Of a stretch of 59,440 nucleotides of DNA, positions 50,251-59,440 are shown one piece after another (within the stretch, counting starts at the first letter, position 1; every line of letters starts with the position of its first letter). Made by a program: the position numbers and the translations under genes. The stretch lies in the NCBI RefSeq assembly GCF_004359215.1, contig NC_090616.1, forward strand, positions 3,556,292 through 3,615,731, read 5' to 3'. Source of the stretch: Bremia lactucae (taxonomy: Eukaryota; Oomycota; Peronosporomycetes; Peronosporales; Peronosporaceae). The notes under the pieces are model-generated. The model saw only the letters and a program-made list of their open reading frames with translations. It had not been told where the DNA came from and did not search any database.

Positions 50251-50399
50251 GGTCTTTCTAAGGTATATCCTCTTGGGCACTAGTTGCCACTTGGTTCTCC
50301 GAACCCCTGAATCCCTTGAACTAGAATTCTTTAAGCTTTGCTTGTACGATTTCCTGAGTTATTAAACCCATTAGTTCAATAGAACTAAGCGACTCTTTG
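50251..50399 (+). repeat. Second Gypsy GB LTR end, primer site and leader
   Basis: In mid-gag the sequence jumps to the last 40 bp of a GB LTR (to TTGCCA at about 50289), the primer site TGGTTCTCCGAACCCC and leader, and runs into the N gap. This is either a tandem GB or an assembly join. Confidence 0.75.
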
Positions 50400-50499
50400 N
50401 NNNNNNNNNNNNNNNNNNNNNNNNNNNNNNNNNNNNNNNNNNNNNNNNNNNNNNNNNNNNNNNNNNNNNNNNNNNNNNNNNNNNNNNNNNNNNNNNNNN
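50400..50499. other. Assembly gap, 100 N
   Basis: One hundred N between Gypsy GB leader and a fragment of the GC antisense-ORF region. The real distance is unknown. Confidence 0.99.
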
Positions 50500-50785
50500 A
50501 GGATGATGGCGCATTATTGCCCATCCAAACTTCTCTCATGGCTCACAACATGGAGACAGCATCGTTTACGAATGCTGTCCCATCGTCTGCGCTGGAAAGC
50601 GCAGCGACAGGTAATGAGAGCGCTGCCCATAAAGGCGCAGCTGCTTCTCCGTTGGGTATAACCACAACGCCTTATGCTCAGACCATAATTCATAATGGTT
50701 CTGACATAGAGGATTCGGAGCCTAAAGCTCCGCCGACGACACGTGAACGTGCTCAGTCGGTGTCACAAGCCAGTCGTTTAGAACG
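50500..50785 (+). pseudogene. Fragment of the GC-type antisense ORF
   Basis: The plus-strand frame reads DDGALLPIQTSLMAHNMETA, TNAVPSSALESAATGNESAAHKGAAASPLGITT and QTIIHNGSDIEDSEPKAPPTTRER, aligned without indel to the minus-strand ORF at 38893-38640. It ends at a single N (50786), after which Copia A sequence starts. Confidence 0.75.
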
Positions 50786-50786
50786 N

Positions 50787-50865
50787 TCGCTGTCGTGCGA
50801 TGTCGATGATCCACCGGTACTTTACCGGTTAGTCATGTGCATGTCGAGGCGCATCCTTGACAACA
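50787..50865 (-). repeat. Copia A 3' end fragment
   Basis: 79 bp matching the minus-strand Copia A around the RNase H stop and UTR (14824-14903). Joined through an N to the GC fragment and directly to Copia B integrase, so it is a chimeric or rearranged stretch. Confidence 0.7.
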
Positions 50866-51835
50866 AAATGGTCCAAAAACCATTTCGAAGCAACCATAAT
50901 AAGCGCCGATAGGCTTCATTTGAATTGCTTCACTTTGACATTTGCGGACCGATGGAGCAAGAATCTTTCGGTGGCAGCAAAAACTTGCTACTTATTGTGG
51001 ACGAAGCCAGCGAATGTATGAAGGGATTCTGTTTGCGTGCCAAGTCAGACAGCGAGGAATTCATCAAGACTTACATTTTGAAGGTCCAGACGCAGTTCGG
51101 AAAGAAGGTCAAGTTTGTGAGGCATGACGGGGCTCGCGAGTTTGCAACTAATCCGCTCAAGTTTTTCTACGAAGACGAGGGTATCGAGCAGCAGATTACG
51201 GTCCCCTACGCTCATTAAACCAATGGGACAGCTGAGCGCGCCATACAGACGATTGTTACGATTGGACGAAGCATGCTTCACCATGCAAAACTGGACAAGC
51301 GTTTCTGGGGTGAAGCTGCTATGACTGCGATTCACGTCAAGAATCGCCTTCCGTCACCAAAACTCAAGAGCAAAACTCCATTCAAGATCGTGCACAAGTC
51401 CAAGCTAAGCGTCAAGCATATGCGTGTCTTTGGTTTTCGAGCTTATGTCTTGACTCCAAAGGAAAACGGCTTAAGTGGAATTCCAAGTCTCGAGTGGGTG
51501 TGTTTGTAGGCTATGAAGAAGTTTCTAAGGCCTATCGAGTCTATGACATTGACGCTCAGCGAGTGGTGATCAGTCGAGATGTCACGTTCGACGAGTCAAC
51601 TCTAGGAGATCTATCGGTCCAATTTTTTGACGACCTTGAAGAAGCAAATCTCGACTTTGACGCGCTCGAGATTAGCGATGACGGCTCGCCATATACAACG
51701 GACTTTAATCAGGTTGGAAAAACGCAAGGATCGTTCAAGTGACTCAAATCGCTCATTTATAGTTTCATGTCCTAATTTTCATGAAACTGGATTAGAAGAG
51801 GGAAGCGCTCCAGAAGATTTGGAGTCACGTTGACC
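50866..51835 (+). pseudogene. Copia B integrase, copy 4
   Basis: Plus strand: [62 protein letters not shown], an out-of-frame EQQITVPYAH, TAERA in a shifted frame, MLHHAKLDKRFWGEAAMTAIHVKNRLPSP, GVFVGYEEVSKAYRVYDIDAQRVVISRDV and FFDDLEEANLDFDALEISDDG. The pre-integrase start is missing because of the chimeric join at 50865. Stops at 51216 and a shift near 51490 inactivate it. Confidence 0.9.
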
Positions 51836-52776
51836 CAAGCGGCGATAAAATGCGTGCAAGAACCTACTCTGACTCATGAGATAAATGCTTCCGGGAATGA
51901 TAGCAGCAACTCACCTCCACCTGCGTTCTGGCGTGCAAGTGCTAATGCGATCTAAGCCAAAGACTTATCTAAGCCGACCACATTTCAAGATGCCATAGGC
52001 TGGCCGGATCAGCTACATCGGCGCAAGGCAATACGTGCTGAGTTGGATTCCATGCAGCTTCGTGGGGTGTTTCGAGATGCAAAGTTACCATCAAGATAGC
52101 AAGCCATTAAAACAAAGTGGGTGTTCAAGATCAAGTGTAAAGCTGGTGGCTCCATCGAGAAGTACAAGGCTCGTCTCGTCGCAAAAGGATTCAAGCAAAA
52201 GTATGGAATCGACTACACGGAGACATTTTCGCCTGTGTTCAAGTAGTATGTGACGCTACGCATGGTGTTCGCTTTAACCAAGTATTTTGGGTGGCCACTT
52301 GATCAGTTGGATGTGGTGACAGCTTTTCTCTATGAACATGAAAGAAGTTGTGTACTCTGTCGCACCAGAAGGGTTGAGCTTGACAAATACTTTGATTATC
52401 TTGAGCCGGTCAAGACGATTTATGGCTTGAAACAACTTCGCCTGTATGAAACGAGACTTTTGACGAATTCATATGCTCGATTGGTTTCCAAGTTTCGGCT
52501 TCCAACCCATGCCTTTACATCAAAATTATTGAAGACCATTGCGTGCTATTGCTGGTATACGTCGACGACGTTTTAGTTACTGAAAGCTCGACGAAGCTAA
52601 AAGCGCGCACGAAGACTGACTTAAAAGGACGCTTTGAGATGACCCACAGTGGCAAGTGTGCATTTGTGTTAGACATCGAGCTTGTGGACAATGATGATGG
52701 CAGTGTGACAATATGTCAACGGCGATACATCGATCATATTCTAAGCACTTTGGCATGGATGATTGCAAGGCAGTGA
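51836..52776 (+). pseudogene. Copia B reverse transcriptase, copy 4
   Basis: Pieces: [18 protein letters not shown] start near 51975, [83 protein letters not shown], the active site LLLVYVDDVLVTESSTK (52543-52593) and GRFEMTHSGKCAFVLDIELVDNDDGSVTICQ. The frame is broken near 52095, 52245, 52430 and 52760. It shows the palm that is deleted in the copy at 11343-12333. Confidence 0.9.
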
Positions 52777-53516
52777 TAAGTCCAACGGATATAAGTTCAA
52801 AACTATTGCCAAGCGATGCCCCGACTAAAGTGAATGCACCATTTCGTGAGGCGGTAGGGACGCTGATGCACCTAATGACTGCAACTCGGCCGGACATTGC
52901 ATTTGCAGTTGGATACGTATCAAGGTTCATGAAAAATCCGCAAGTCGAGCACTGGGCCGCAGTCAAGCGCATACTACGCTACCTGCAAGGGACCGAGACT
53001 CATGGCATTCGTTTTCAGCCTGGCAATAAAGTCGATTTTCGCGGCTATTCCGATGCAGACTGGGCGGGCGACCATTTTGATCGCAAGTCAACGTCTCGAT
53101 ACGCTTTCATCCTTATGGGTGCCCTCATAAGTTGGGGAAGCAAGAAACAGTCAAGTGTATGACTATCAACCAGCGAGGCAGAATACATTGCCTTGAGCTT
53201 AGCGGTCCAAGAAAGCAAGTGGCTTCATCACTTATTCTCTGAGATATTGGATGCGGCATGCGAACCAGGACCGGACCTCAAGATCTTTAAAGACAACCAA
53301 TCATGCATCACGATGACGAAGAATCCTGTCAACGACGGCGGTGCAAAGCACATTGACATCAAGTATCATCACATCCGTGACAAAGTCAAGCGTGGCGAAG
53401 TGAACCTTGAATACTGTGAGACGTCGAACATGTTGGCAAACATAATGACAAAGAGACTGCCCGACCCGCGCCACAAGGATATGACGGCGGTTGGTCTTCA
53501 TGCGAGTTCGCATTAA
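52713..53516 (+). pseudogene. Copia B RNase H, copy 4, and polypurine tract
   Basis: Thumb and RNase H: MTATRPDIAFAVGYVSRFMKNPQVEHWAAVKRILRYLQG, FRGYSDADWAGDHFDRKSTSRYAF, SWGSKKQ, a TGA at 53160, then STSEAEYIALSLAVQESKW, IFKDNQSCITMTKNPVND and KHIDIKYHHIRDKVKRGEVNLEY to a TAA at 53514. The purine run AAGGGGG at 53515-53521 directly before the LTR is the likely plus-strand primer. This is the only Copia B copy with a complete 3' coding end. Confidence 0.9.
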
Positions 53517-53526
53517 GGGGGCGTAT

Positions 53527-53790
53527 TGAGGGTTCTGGGTTTCAGTTCACGTACACAACCAGAACCGGTCCAATGAACCGCGGTTTAGCATAGTGTTTAG
53601 TTATACTATAGTATAGTAAATTGAACTATGTAGAAAATGAGTGATTACGGAAGTAAGAGTGAAAGTCCAAACAAATCAATCACTTCCGAATATTCCTTCT
53701 CCGACTCTATTGTCTTCGCCTCTTCGCGCAGACTCCTCACTTCGCTCCCTTCTTCCTCACGCCTTTCAGCATCGGCTTCATACTTTAACA
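53527..53790 (+). repeat. Copia B LTR, plus strand
   Basis: 264 bp from TGAGGGTTCTGGG to TTTAACA. It is the 3' LTR of the element at 50866-53526 and simultaneously runs into a second integrase region. The ATG at 53637 lies inside it and is in frame with that integrase. Confidence 0.85.
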
Positions 53791-55036
53791 TATACGTACC
53801 CAAGATGAGCAAGAACCTTCTTTCTGTTCCGCAGATAAATAAAAGTGGACGTTTTCAAGTGGTGTTCGACGGAGCTCGAATGAATATCGAAAGAAAAAGA
53901 TCCAAGCAAGTGGTGGCGACGGCTGATCTCGTCGAGTGGTCCTTACTGGCTTTGGACGCCACAACGATCTGCCAATTCAGCGACTTCGAACAACAAGATC
54001 GACTTACATGCGCGAATGGGCCACGCTCCAATTGAAGTGATGCAAAAAATGGTTGCGAGTGGAATAAACAAGGATGCCTCCCTACCATCAACGTCAACTT
54101 TATCAAGCATGTGTCGTGGATGTCAAGAAGGAAGAATGGTCCAAAAACCATTTCCAAGCAACCATGACAGGCGCCGATATGCTTCATTTGAATTGCTTCA
54201 CTTTGACATTTGCGGACCGATGGAGCATTCGGTGGGAGCAAGTATTTGCTACTTATTGTGGATGAGGCCAGCGGATGTATGAAGGGATTATATTTGCGTG
54301 CCAAGTCAGACAGCGAGGACTTCATCAAGACTTACAGTTTGAAGGTCCAAACGCAATTCGGAAAGAAGGTCAAGTTTGTGATGCATGACGGGACTCGCGA
54401 GTTTGCAACTTATTCGCTTACGTTTTCTTACGAAACTAGGGTATCGAGCAGCAGATTACGGTTCCCTACGCTCATTAAACAAATGGGACAGCTGAGCGCG
54501 CCATACGGACGATTGTTACGATTGGACGAAGCATGCTTCACCATTTAAAACTGGACAAGCTATTGTGGGGTGAAGCTGCCATGACTGCGATATACGTCAA
54601 GAATCGCCTTCCGTCACCAGAACTCAAGAACAAAACTCCGTTCGAGATCGTGCACAAGTCCAAGCCAAAGTGAAGCATATGCGTGTTTTTGGTTGTCGAG
54701 CTTATGTCTTGACTCCAAAGGGAAACAGCTTAAGTGGGATCCCAAGTTTTGAATGGGTGTGTTTGTAGGCTATGAAGAAATTTGTAAGGCCTATCGAGTC
54801 TTAACATTAACGCTCAGCGAGTGGTGATCAGTCGAGATGTTACGATTGACGAGTCAAGTCTAGGAGATCTATCGGTCAACATTTTTGTCGACCTTGAAGA
54901 AGCAAATCTCGACTTTGACGCGCTCGATATTAGCGATGACGACTCGTCATATACAACGGACTTTAAGCAGATTGGAAAGCGCAAGGATCGTTCAAGTGAC
55001 TCAAATCGCTCATTTAAAGTTTCAAGTCCTGATTAG
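53791..55036 (+). pseudogene. Copia B integrase, copy 5
   Basis: In frame with the LTR-borne [30 protein letters not shown], then shifted [22 protein letters not shown] zinc-binding part, [67 protein letters not shown], a shifted glutamate region, and DLEEANLDFDALDISDDDS near 54900. It is broken near 53935, 54220, 54440, 54545, 54670 and 54815. It ends at about 55036, where Gypsy GC begins. Confidence 0.88.
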
Positions 55037-55111
55037 GCTTACTCGGCGCTTAATGTTGACAGAAGTGCTTACCTACATGGGCGATCTTTAAAAAAAAGAT
55101 TCGCGCCATGT

Positions 55112-55590
55112 ATTAGCCGCCGAACGACGAAGTGTTGCTTCAGACGCGCTTCTTCGGAGCGCGACAGGCGAAGCGATCTCTGCAAGAGTATGTGCAAGAG
55201 ATGCGCTCGCTGTCGGCGTCCATGACCGTAGGTCCGATTCCGGAGCACATTAAGGTGCCCACGTTTATGAACGGACTACGGCATGGCCTATCGCGACAGG
55301 CCCTTTTCAGAAAGGTGCCGTCGACGATAAAAGAGGCAATCCAAATTGTCTTGGTTGATGAGCAATCCTACAACAGTGCCTCGGCGACAGTTTGGTATAA
55401 GCCGTCGGCCGAGTGGTCAGATACCACACCCATGGAGTTGGAGCCAGTGGATGGCTCGCTGCTATGCCGGGGTCCCTGCTGGGGCAAAGATGCCCCCGTC
55501 CGAAAGGGCGATGGCAAGAGCCAGCGTGCGAGACGCATGAGTTCTGCATCGACCACTGAGGGGTCGGGAAATGCAGGAGCGCGGTAGGGG
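55112..55590 (+). pseudogene. Gypsy GC gag, C-terminal part
   Basis: The frame reads LLQTRFFGARQAKRSLQEYVQEMRSL, PIPEHIKVPTFMNGLRHGLSRQALF, STIKEAIQIVLVDEQSY and a Cys-poor tail (LCRGPCWGK) where a zinc knuckle is expected. It is the end of a Retrotrans_gag domain; the start is lost at the junction with Copia B. Confidence 0.85.
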
Positions 55591-56671
55591 CGGGATGCCC
55601 TACTGACGCGGACTCTGAAGCTACCCCTAGGTTCAGAGTAGTGGAGCAAATGGGTAGCATAGTCCCTGAGGTCTCGTAATTTTGGACCTCAACCTGCTGG
55701 TCTATAGCGCCAAGTACGAAATTATGACCCTCCTAGTGGATTCGAATGCATCACAAAAATTTGTAAAACTCGCGGCTCTAGGAAAGAGACCGGCGATGTT
55801 TGAGTCGTTTTGCCAGGATGACAAGCGAGAAGAGGCGACCTTTCGTTTAGCGAACGGCGCGCTCGTTAAGTCTGAGGGAGTTCAAATAGAACTCGCCTTC
55901 AGCTTTATGACTTCTCTTGTAAAGAGAAGTTCACAGTGCTAGGTATGGAGTGTCCGTATGACCTCATCCTAAGCATGCCATGGCTGGCAAAGTACCAACC
56001 ATGGCTAGACTGGCGTACACGCACAGTTGCGAAATCTACGCAGGACACCGGAGAGGATGTGCTCCTGCGAGAAGCGTTTGCAACTGATGTCGTGTCGAAC
56101 ACACTTGAAGGGGCATAAACGGGATGTCAAACGTCACCAATTCCTACCCAGCTCGTGGAGACTGGGGTAGTAAAAAGGACGATGCCATGTACTCATGCGT
56201 CCGAATGTCCTGCACAGAGCCGAGAGCCTGTGGCAGTAGACGGCGAGCTGACAGGAAGTCATGCGTCGCATAAACCGTCACAGTGCCTAGAGCCTGGTGC
56301 GGTTGGAAAGGGTGCATTAGCCAGGAGTGCAACGACATCCGCTTCCCAAAAAAGGTCGTGGTGACTTGAAGAGCGAGTACCCGACAGATAAGGACGATCA
56401 AAGGCACGTCTAAACGAGTGACCTTTGGATCAGTCTAAAATTAGAGGACGGACCTTCGAACGAGGTGTTCGAGGCCGTCAAAGACGAAATTGCGGAGGCA
56501 TCCTCAGTTGAGGTGCTCCGGTAAGTCTTTAAATTTGCCGAGGATATAGTAAATTTCCCGGAGATGTCGTGGGATCTGTTCCTTGTCGAATTAAAGGAAG
56601 AAAAGATCCACGAAAACGTCGCACCAGTTCCAGAAGAGAACTTGGTGGACTGTTGCTCGCCGTCCACAATT
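55591..56671 (+). pseudogene. Gypsy GC protease and pre-RT linker
   Basis: Protease: ALVDSNASQKFVKLAALGKR-type active site reading LLVDSNASQKFV at about 55733 (N in place of the usual G of DSG), FRLANGALVKSEGVQIELAF. After a shift near 55925 follows GMECPYDLILSMPWLAKYQPWLDWRTR. The linker 56119-56671 ends with MSWDLFLVELKEEKIHENVAPVPEENLVDCCSPST, which joins logically to the sequence at the far end of the inverted block (57267). Confidence 0.83.
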
Positions 56672-57267
56672 GTCGCTGGTGCGTTTTTCAAACCTTGGGG
56701 CATCACAAGCCACTCCCAAAGCATACCGCTTGGGGTGCTTACTGCCGTTTTGGCTACATCGGACTCTCTCATGACTACCTGATAGCAACCATCCTTCAAA
56801 TCCAACGCGGAAAAGATAGTTGACTTTCCCATGGAGTTCAACAAGACATCTTTCCGCGGAATTGGCGTTTGCGCCGGTATGGTCGCCGTGTTCGGCTTAT
56901 TGTAAGCATGAACCACGCGCCATCCGCCATCCACCTGTGGCTTTATGCACACAAAAGGTCGGGCTGCAGTGAGGTGATTTGCTCTCACGCACATGTCCCG
57001 CCTTGGCTCGCTTGTCGAAGAACTCATCGATATAATCGACTTGTTCTTTCAACAACGGCAATTGCCTGGTCACACAATACTTGGTGCCAGGTTCGAGGTC
57101 TATCTCGTGCCCGATGCCCCTATCTGCTGGTAGGCGGCTTGGCACTATTTCTGGGAACACATCGCGATGTTTCCACAGAACCTCAAAGAACGGACTGCCT
57201 CTCAAGGCATCCCAGCCTTGAGCAGCGAACTGTTTCTTTTTGTCCGTTTCTAGGACGCCCTCGTCAT
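56672..57267 (-). pseudogene. Inverted block: Gypsy GC RT fingers and palm start
   Basis: On minus, from 57267 down: NDEGVLETDKKKQFAAQGWDAL, FFEVLWKHRDVFPEIVPSRLPADRG, GHEIDLEPGTKYCVTRQLPL, YIDEFFDKRAKAGHVRESKSPH, GGWRVVHAYNKPNTATIPAQTP, SALDLKDGCYQVVM and SGMLWEWLVMPQGLKNAPA at 56680. This is exactly the RT part missing between the plus-strand linker (to 56671) and the plus-strand FNRVVAH at 57268. The block has thus been flipped in place, with a small frame change near 56950. Confidence 0.9.
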
Positions 57268-58000
57268 TCAACCGAGTGGTGGCTCACGTGATGCGTCAGC
57301 ACCGTGCCTATGCACCTCATTACTTTGACGATGTATTCGTACATAGTAGGACCAAGGACGGGCTGAGCGCAATAGAGTAGAGCAAGCGTCATCAAGACGC
57401 CGTGTTGCAGACTTTGAAAGACGCCCAATTGTACGTCAACTTGCAAAGTACGTCAAAGTGGTCCCCGAGATACCTGTGCTGGGTTGCATCGTTTGTACAC
57501 ATGGTTGAGGAGCAGACCCAGACAAGGTAAAATCAGTTAAGGAATGACCAATACCACGGCATGTGAAGGACTTGCGCCAATTCCTAGGGCTCGCTAATTA
57601 CTTGCATAAGTTCAGCAAGAATTATGCTGAGCAAACTAAACCATTATCTGATCTTCTTAAAAGGACACAGAATGGGTTTGGTTAAAAGAACAAGAAGATG
57701 CATACAAGTAGTCTCTTGTGGAGGAACCGGTCTTCGCATTGCCAGACGCGGATAAGCCCTTTAGCGTCGTCTGCGACGCAAGTAATTTTGCAATCGAGAG
57801 CGCGCTCATGCAGAAGGATGACAACGGCGTTGACCGTGTCATCTCTTATCAATTCCTGCTTTTAAAAGCCGCAGAACTGAATTACCCCGTGCATGAAAAA
57901 GAGCTTTCTTTAAAAGTATGCTCTTGTCAAGTTTCGTGTGCACCTACTGGGCACCGAGCCATTTGTGGTTTATACGGTTAACGCATCACTCGGACCGCAA
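57268..58000 (+). pseudogene. Gypsy GC RT palm/thumb and RNase H
   Basis: Plus strand: NRVVAHVMRQHRAYAPHYFDDVFVHSR (active site at 57313-57345), DAVLQTLKDAQLYVNLQ, shifted FLGLANYLHKFSKNYAE near 57585-57640, PLSDLLK. RNase H is at 57718 with FALPDADKPFSVVCDASNFAIESALMQKDD, VISYQ, LLKAAELNYPVHEKEL and a broken end near 57960. A stop at 57380 and frame changes near 57450, 57650 and 57900 are present. Confidence 0.87.
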
Positions 58001-58452
58001 TAAACTCACCGCACCTCTCGCCTAGAATGGCAAGATGGCTCACATTCTTCTCTGAATTTAATTTCAAAGTTAAATATAACCCCGGGCAAGTCGAATGTCT
58101 TGGCTGACGCTTTATCGCGCAGATCAGACTTCGAGGTTAGACACCAGGAAAGTGTGTCTAGTGCGAAAGCACAATTTCAGCCGTCAACGTTGGCAGCCAT
58201 GAAGGCATACCACGTGACGAGCTTATTGGCCTTTGAGATAAAATAGAGCTACAGTCAGGACGACCACTGTCGCCTGCTGTTGGATCACTTTGGTGGGCGA
58301 AAGGTTTCCCTTCCGTCGCACCTGAATGCTAAGCTAAATCGCTTTAGCTACAGCGATGGCCTGTTATGGCATCAGCTGTCTCCTTCTGATCCCTTGAAAT
58401 ATATATGTGCCTCATGACACAGATCTCAAGCTGATGATCCTTCACGAGCTCC
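58001..58452 (+). pseudogene. Gypsy GC RNase H/integrase connection
   Basis: Fragmentary reading: MARWLTFFSEFNFKVKYNPG-like motif at about 58026-58085 (the conserved tether segment) and ADALSRRSDFE near 58105-58135. Then comes a variable stretch with stops up to the zinc-binding part of integrase (LHDALSSGHLGRE near 58445-58485, shifted). Confidence 0.7.
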
Positions 58453-59440
58453 ATGATGCGCTATCTAGTGGGCATCTGGGCCGTGAAACGTTATTCTTAC
58501 GAGTGTCAGAGGAATTTTGGTGGCCACACCTATATAGATGGTATTCGCTCTTGCGAACAGTGTGAGCGCATTAAGCCTGCACCGTCCAGTGGTGCGCCAC
58601 TGAAGCCGCTACCGATTCCAACCAACTGTTGGAAGTCAGTAATTCTAGACCTCATGTTTGGCATGCCGCCCGATCATAAGGTTCGGACGGGGCTAGTCGT
58701 CTTCCTAGACAGACTGAGCAAGATGGTGCATTTAACACCATGTGAAACATCGATCACAGGCAAGGAGGCAGCTCTCTTGTTCCTGGATCTTACCGACTAC
58801 ACGGGATGCCTATGTCCATAGTATCGGACCGGGATCCACGTTTTACGTCTGGGTTTTGGCGACATGTGTTCGAGCTGCTAGGTAGCAAGATCTACATGTC
58901 GACCGCAGATCATCCCCAGACCGATGGCCAAACCGAACGTGCCAATCGGGTCGTGGCAGATGTCTTGCGCACTATAGCAACTCCCAAAGAGTGGAGAAAG
59001 CAATTGCCCTTTGTGGAGTTCGCTATAAATAACAGTGTCCACGCCAGTACGGGTAAGACACCGTTTTATATTAACGGACTGCGCCATCCTCGGACGCCAG
59101 TCTCGTTTGTGCGCAGCCCGAGTCTTAGTGGGGGAGGGCCCCTCACTATGCTCGGTGCGAAAGAGGGACATAGTTTCGTCAATATGACGATGACCCATGA
59201 GGGTATCATCTCAAAGACAGAAACTTGCCCTAGTGACCCTGCCAGTTTAGCAGTGGTCAATAAAACTACGCCTTATGACCGACCTCTTGGCGGTATCATA
59301 GGCGAGTTTGATGCTAAAAGCGTGAGCGAGGCTCAACGCTTTGTGGATGAGCGATTAGCCATCACACGTAAAGTCCGTGACGCAATGGCAAGCGCACAGG
59401 ACAAGCAAAAAGAATATGCGGACCGAAATGGTCGCAAAAA
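58453..59440 (+). pseudogene. Gypsy GC integrase, cut by window end
   Basis: Zinc-binding end CEQCERIKPAPSSGAPLKPLPIP, core SVILDLMFGMPPDHKVRTGLVVFLDRLSKMVHLTPC (first aspartate). After a shift near 58805 come SIVSDRDPRFTSGFWRHVFELLG (second aspartate) and STADHPQTDGQTERANRVVADVLRTIA (glutamate), VEFAINNSVHASTGKTPFYINGLRHPRTP, then SDPASLAVVNKTTPYDRPLGG and SVSEAQRFVDERLAITRKVRDAMASAQ to the window edge. Catalytic D-D-E residues are all present, so it is the best-kept integrase here, apart from the frameshift. Confidence 0.92.

Overview
The window is a transposon-dense stretch of a eukaryotic genome, most likely a plant-pathogenic oomycete (Phytophthora or downy-mildew type). That is an inference. 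It rests on one small secreted-protein gene with an RxLR-like/EER leader (41739-42164) in a small island without recognisable transposons, surrounded by nested Ty1/copia and Ty3/gypsy chromovirus-like elements. No bacterial gene, rRNA, tRNA or CRISPR array was seen. Sequence gaps lie at 3663-3667, 17565-17664 and 50400-50499, with one N at 50786.

Layout. 1-17.5 kb is a mosaic of decayed Copia elements, here named A to E: A at 1-1542 (+) and 14577-17564 (-); B with a 264-bp LTR at 1.5-5.4 kb and 11.2-14.0 kb (-); C at 5.4-6.4 kb (-); E at 6.4-9.6 kb (+); D at 9.6-11.2 kb (-). 17.7-20.7 kb is Gypsy GB1 (-). 20.7-31.3 kb is Gypsy GA1 (+), split in gag by a complete Copia F (21642-25954, -, 5-bp target duplication). 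31.4-37.7 kb is Gypsy GB2 (-) with a decayed chromodomain. 37.7-40.1 kb is the 3' end of a Gypsy GC (+). 40.1-42.6 kb is the island with the effector candidate and a decayed unknown gene. 42.6-49.0 kb is Gypsy GA2 (+) with both LTRs. 49.1-50.4 kb is Gypsy GB3 (+). 50.5-55.0 kb is Copia B again (+). 55.1-59.4 kb is a second GC (+), running off the window.

Nearly every transposon reading frame is broken, so the elements do not work together as living genes. The only intact host-like gene is the effector candidate.

The most unusual signal is structural. The Gypsy elements, through coding and non-coding parts alike, are built as a chain of short perfect or near-perfect inverted repeats (8-12 bp arms, 0-13 nt loops), one about every 30-200 bp. 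The neighbouring Copia elements do not show this by eye. Comparison of GA1 with GA2 gives a compensatory base-pair change that alters two amino acids but keeps the stem, and an apparently inverted hairpin loop. GB1 against GB2 shows a 30-bp snap-back insertion, and GC has a 0.6-kb inversion inside its reverse transcriptase. Together these point to strand-switching or fold-back copying, or to selection for RNA/DNA hairpins, as a property of these Gypsy families. Other notable points are a Copia whose gag start codon lies inside a primer-binding site matching the initiator-tRNA anticodon loop, five CRE palindromes in a Copia LTR, gag-less Copia B units, and antisense ORFs between pol and the 3' LTR of two Gypsy families.
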